In this document: positions 5,024 through 5,252 of the stretch, piece after piece
Layout of the letters: each line of letters starts with the position of its first letter
Position numbering within the stretch: position 1 is the first letter of the stretch
Source: JBLHKE01 sp047619485
GTDB taxonomy: Bacteria > Verrucomicrobiota > Verrucomicrobiia > Verrucomicrobiales > DEV007
NCBI GenBank assembly: GCA_047619485.1
Contig: JBLHKE010000575.1
Location: 1-5,252, forward strand
Reading direction: 5' to 3'
DNA: 5,252 bases
Notes under the pieces: model-generated
Told to the model about the DNA's origin: nothing
What the model saw: only the letters and a program-made list of their open reading frames with translations
The model's database searches: none
Program-made: the position numbers and the translations under genes

Positions 5024-5252
5024 TTGCTCCCCGAACTCAAGACGCCGATTCCTGGACCACGCTCGCTCGCGCTTGCCGAGCGCTTGCGGGCACACGAGTC
5101 GCGCAACGTGACCTTTACTTCGCCTGAGTTTCCGATCTTCTGGGAGCGCGCTGAGGGGACGAACGTGTGGGACTCGGACGGCAATCGTTTTGTGGATCTG
5201 ACAAGCGCGTTCGCGGTGGCCGGTCTCGGGCATGGCAACGCCGATCTCCGCG
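5024..5252 (+). CDS. Class III PLP-dependent aminotransferase, N-terminal part (runs off window)
   Basis: The frame is open from 4994 to the right edge. From 5024 it gives 76 residues that resemble the start of class III (omega) aminotransferases: L-P-E-L-K-T-P-I-P-G-P-R-S (2-14), F-P-I-F-W-E-R-A-E-G (36-45), then N-V-W-D-S-D-G-N-R-F-V-D-L-T-S (47-61) and G-L-G-H-G-N (67-72). These enzymes move an amino group between an omega-amino donor such as 4-aminobutyrate, ornithine or acetylornithine and a keto acid. The PLP lysine and substrate-determining residues lie beyond the window, so the substrate is unknown. The only in-frame start candidates after the stop at 4991 are TTG 4994 and TTG 5024. 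The latter sits just before the conserved region and is used here. The nearby ATG at 5008 is out of frame. No Shine-Dalgarno is visible at either TTG. Confidence 0.8.
   Translation, partial: MLPELKTPIPGPRSLALAERLRAHESRNVTFTSPEFPIFWERAEGTNVWDSDGNRFVDLTSAFAVAGLGHGNADLR

Overview
The window reads as ordinary chromosomal DNA of a GC-rich, Gram-negative-type bacterium, most likely a member of the Verrucomicrobiota (or a PVC-group relative). The clues are a CE15-type polysaccharide esterase with a signal peptide, a small lipoprotein-like cytochrome resembling the 'Planctomycete cytochrome C' (PSCyt1) domain, an accD-folC pair, few recognisable Shine-Dalgarno sequences, and intergenic palindromic repeats of kinds I associate with environmental PVC-type genomes. 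The phylum call is inference from gene content and not a computed placement.

Layout, left to right. Positions 2-508 (+) hold the C-terminal part of an alpha/beta hydrolase cut by the left edge. It converges on a CE15-like glucuronoyl/acetyl esterase on the minus strand (587-1855), with a 78-base gap (509-586) in which I see no gene or clear terminator. The esterase diverges from accD (1949-2851, +) across 93 bases. That gap holds a possible sigma70-like promoter and a hairpin over the accD ribosome-binding region. A 240-base gap (2852-3091) contains a long, nearly perfect stem-loop. folC follows (3092-4288, +). The next gap (4289-4456) carries an ACACGAAT-type inverted repeat and a GC-rich terminator-like hairpin. 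A small haem-binding lipoprotein (4457-4882, +) comes next. A CGCAGAG/CTCTGCG palindrome lies in the gap at 4883-5023, and the window ends in the N-terminus of a class III PLP aminotransferase (from about 5024, +), cut by the right edge.

How the genes relate. accD and folC are housekeeping genes (first step of fatty-acid synthesis; folate polyglutamylation) and are neighbours in many bacteria, including Escherichia coli. Here 240 bases and a large stem-loop separate them, so simple tight co-transcription is not assured. The two hydrolases at the left fit a polysaccharide-degrading lifestyle but are convergent, so they do not form one operon. The cytochrome and aminotransferase show no obvious functional link.

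I see no RNA gene, CRISPR array, transposase or prophage gene, and no clearly new multi-gene system. The most unusual material is the non-coding part: three successive intergenic gaps each contain a different palindromic element.
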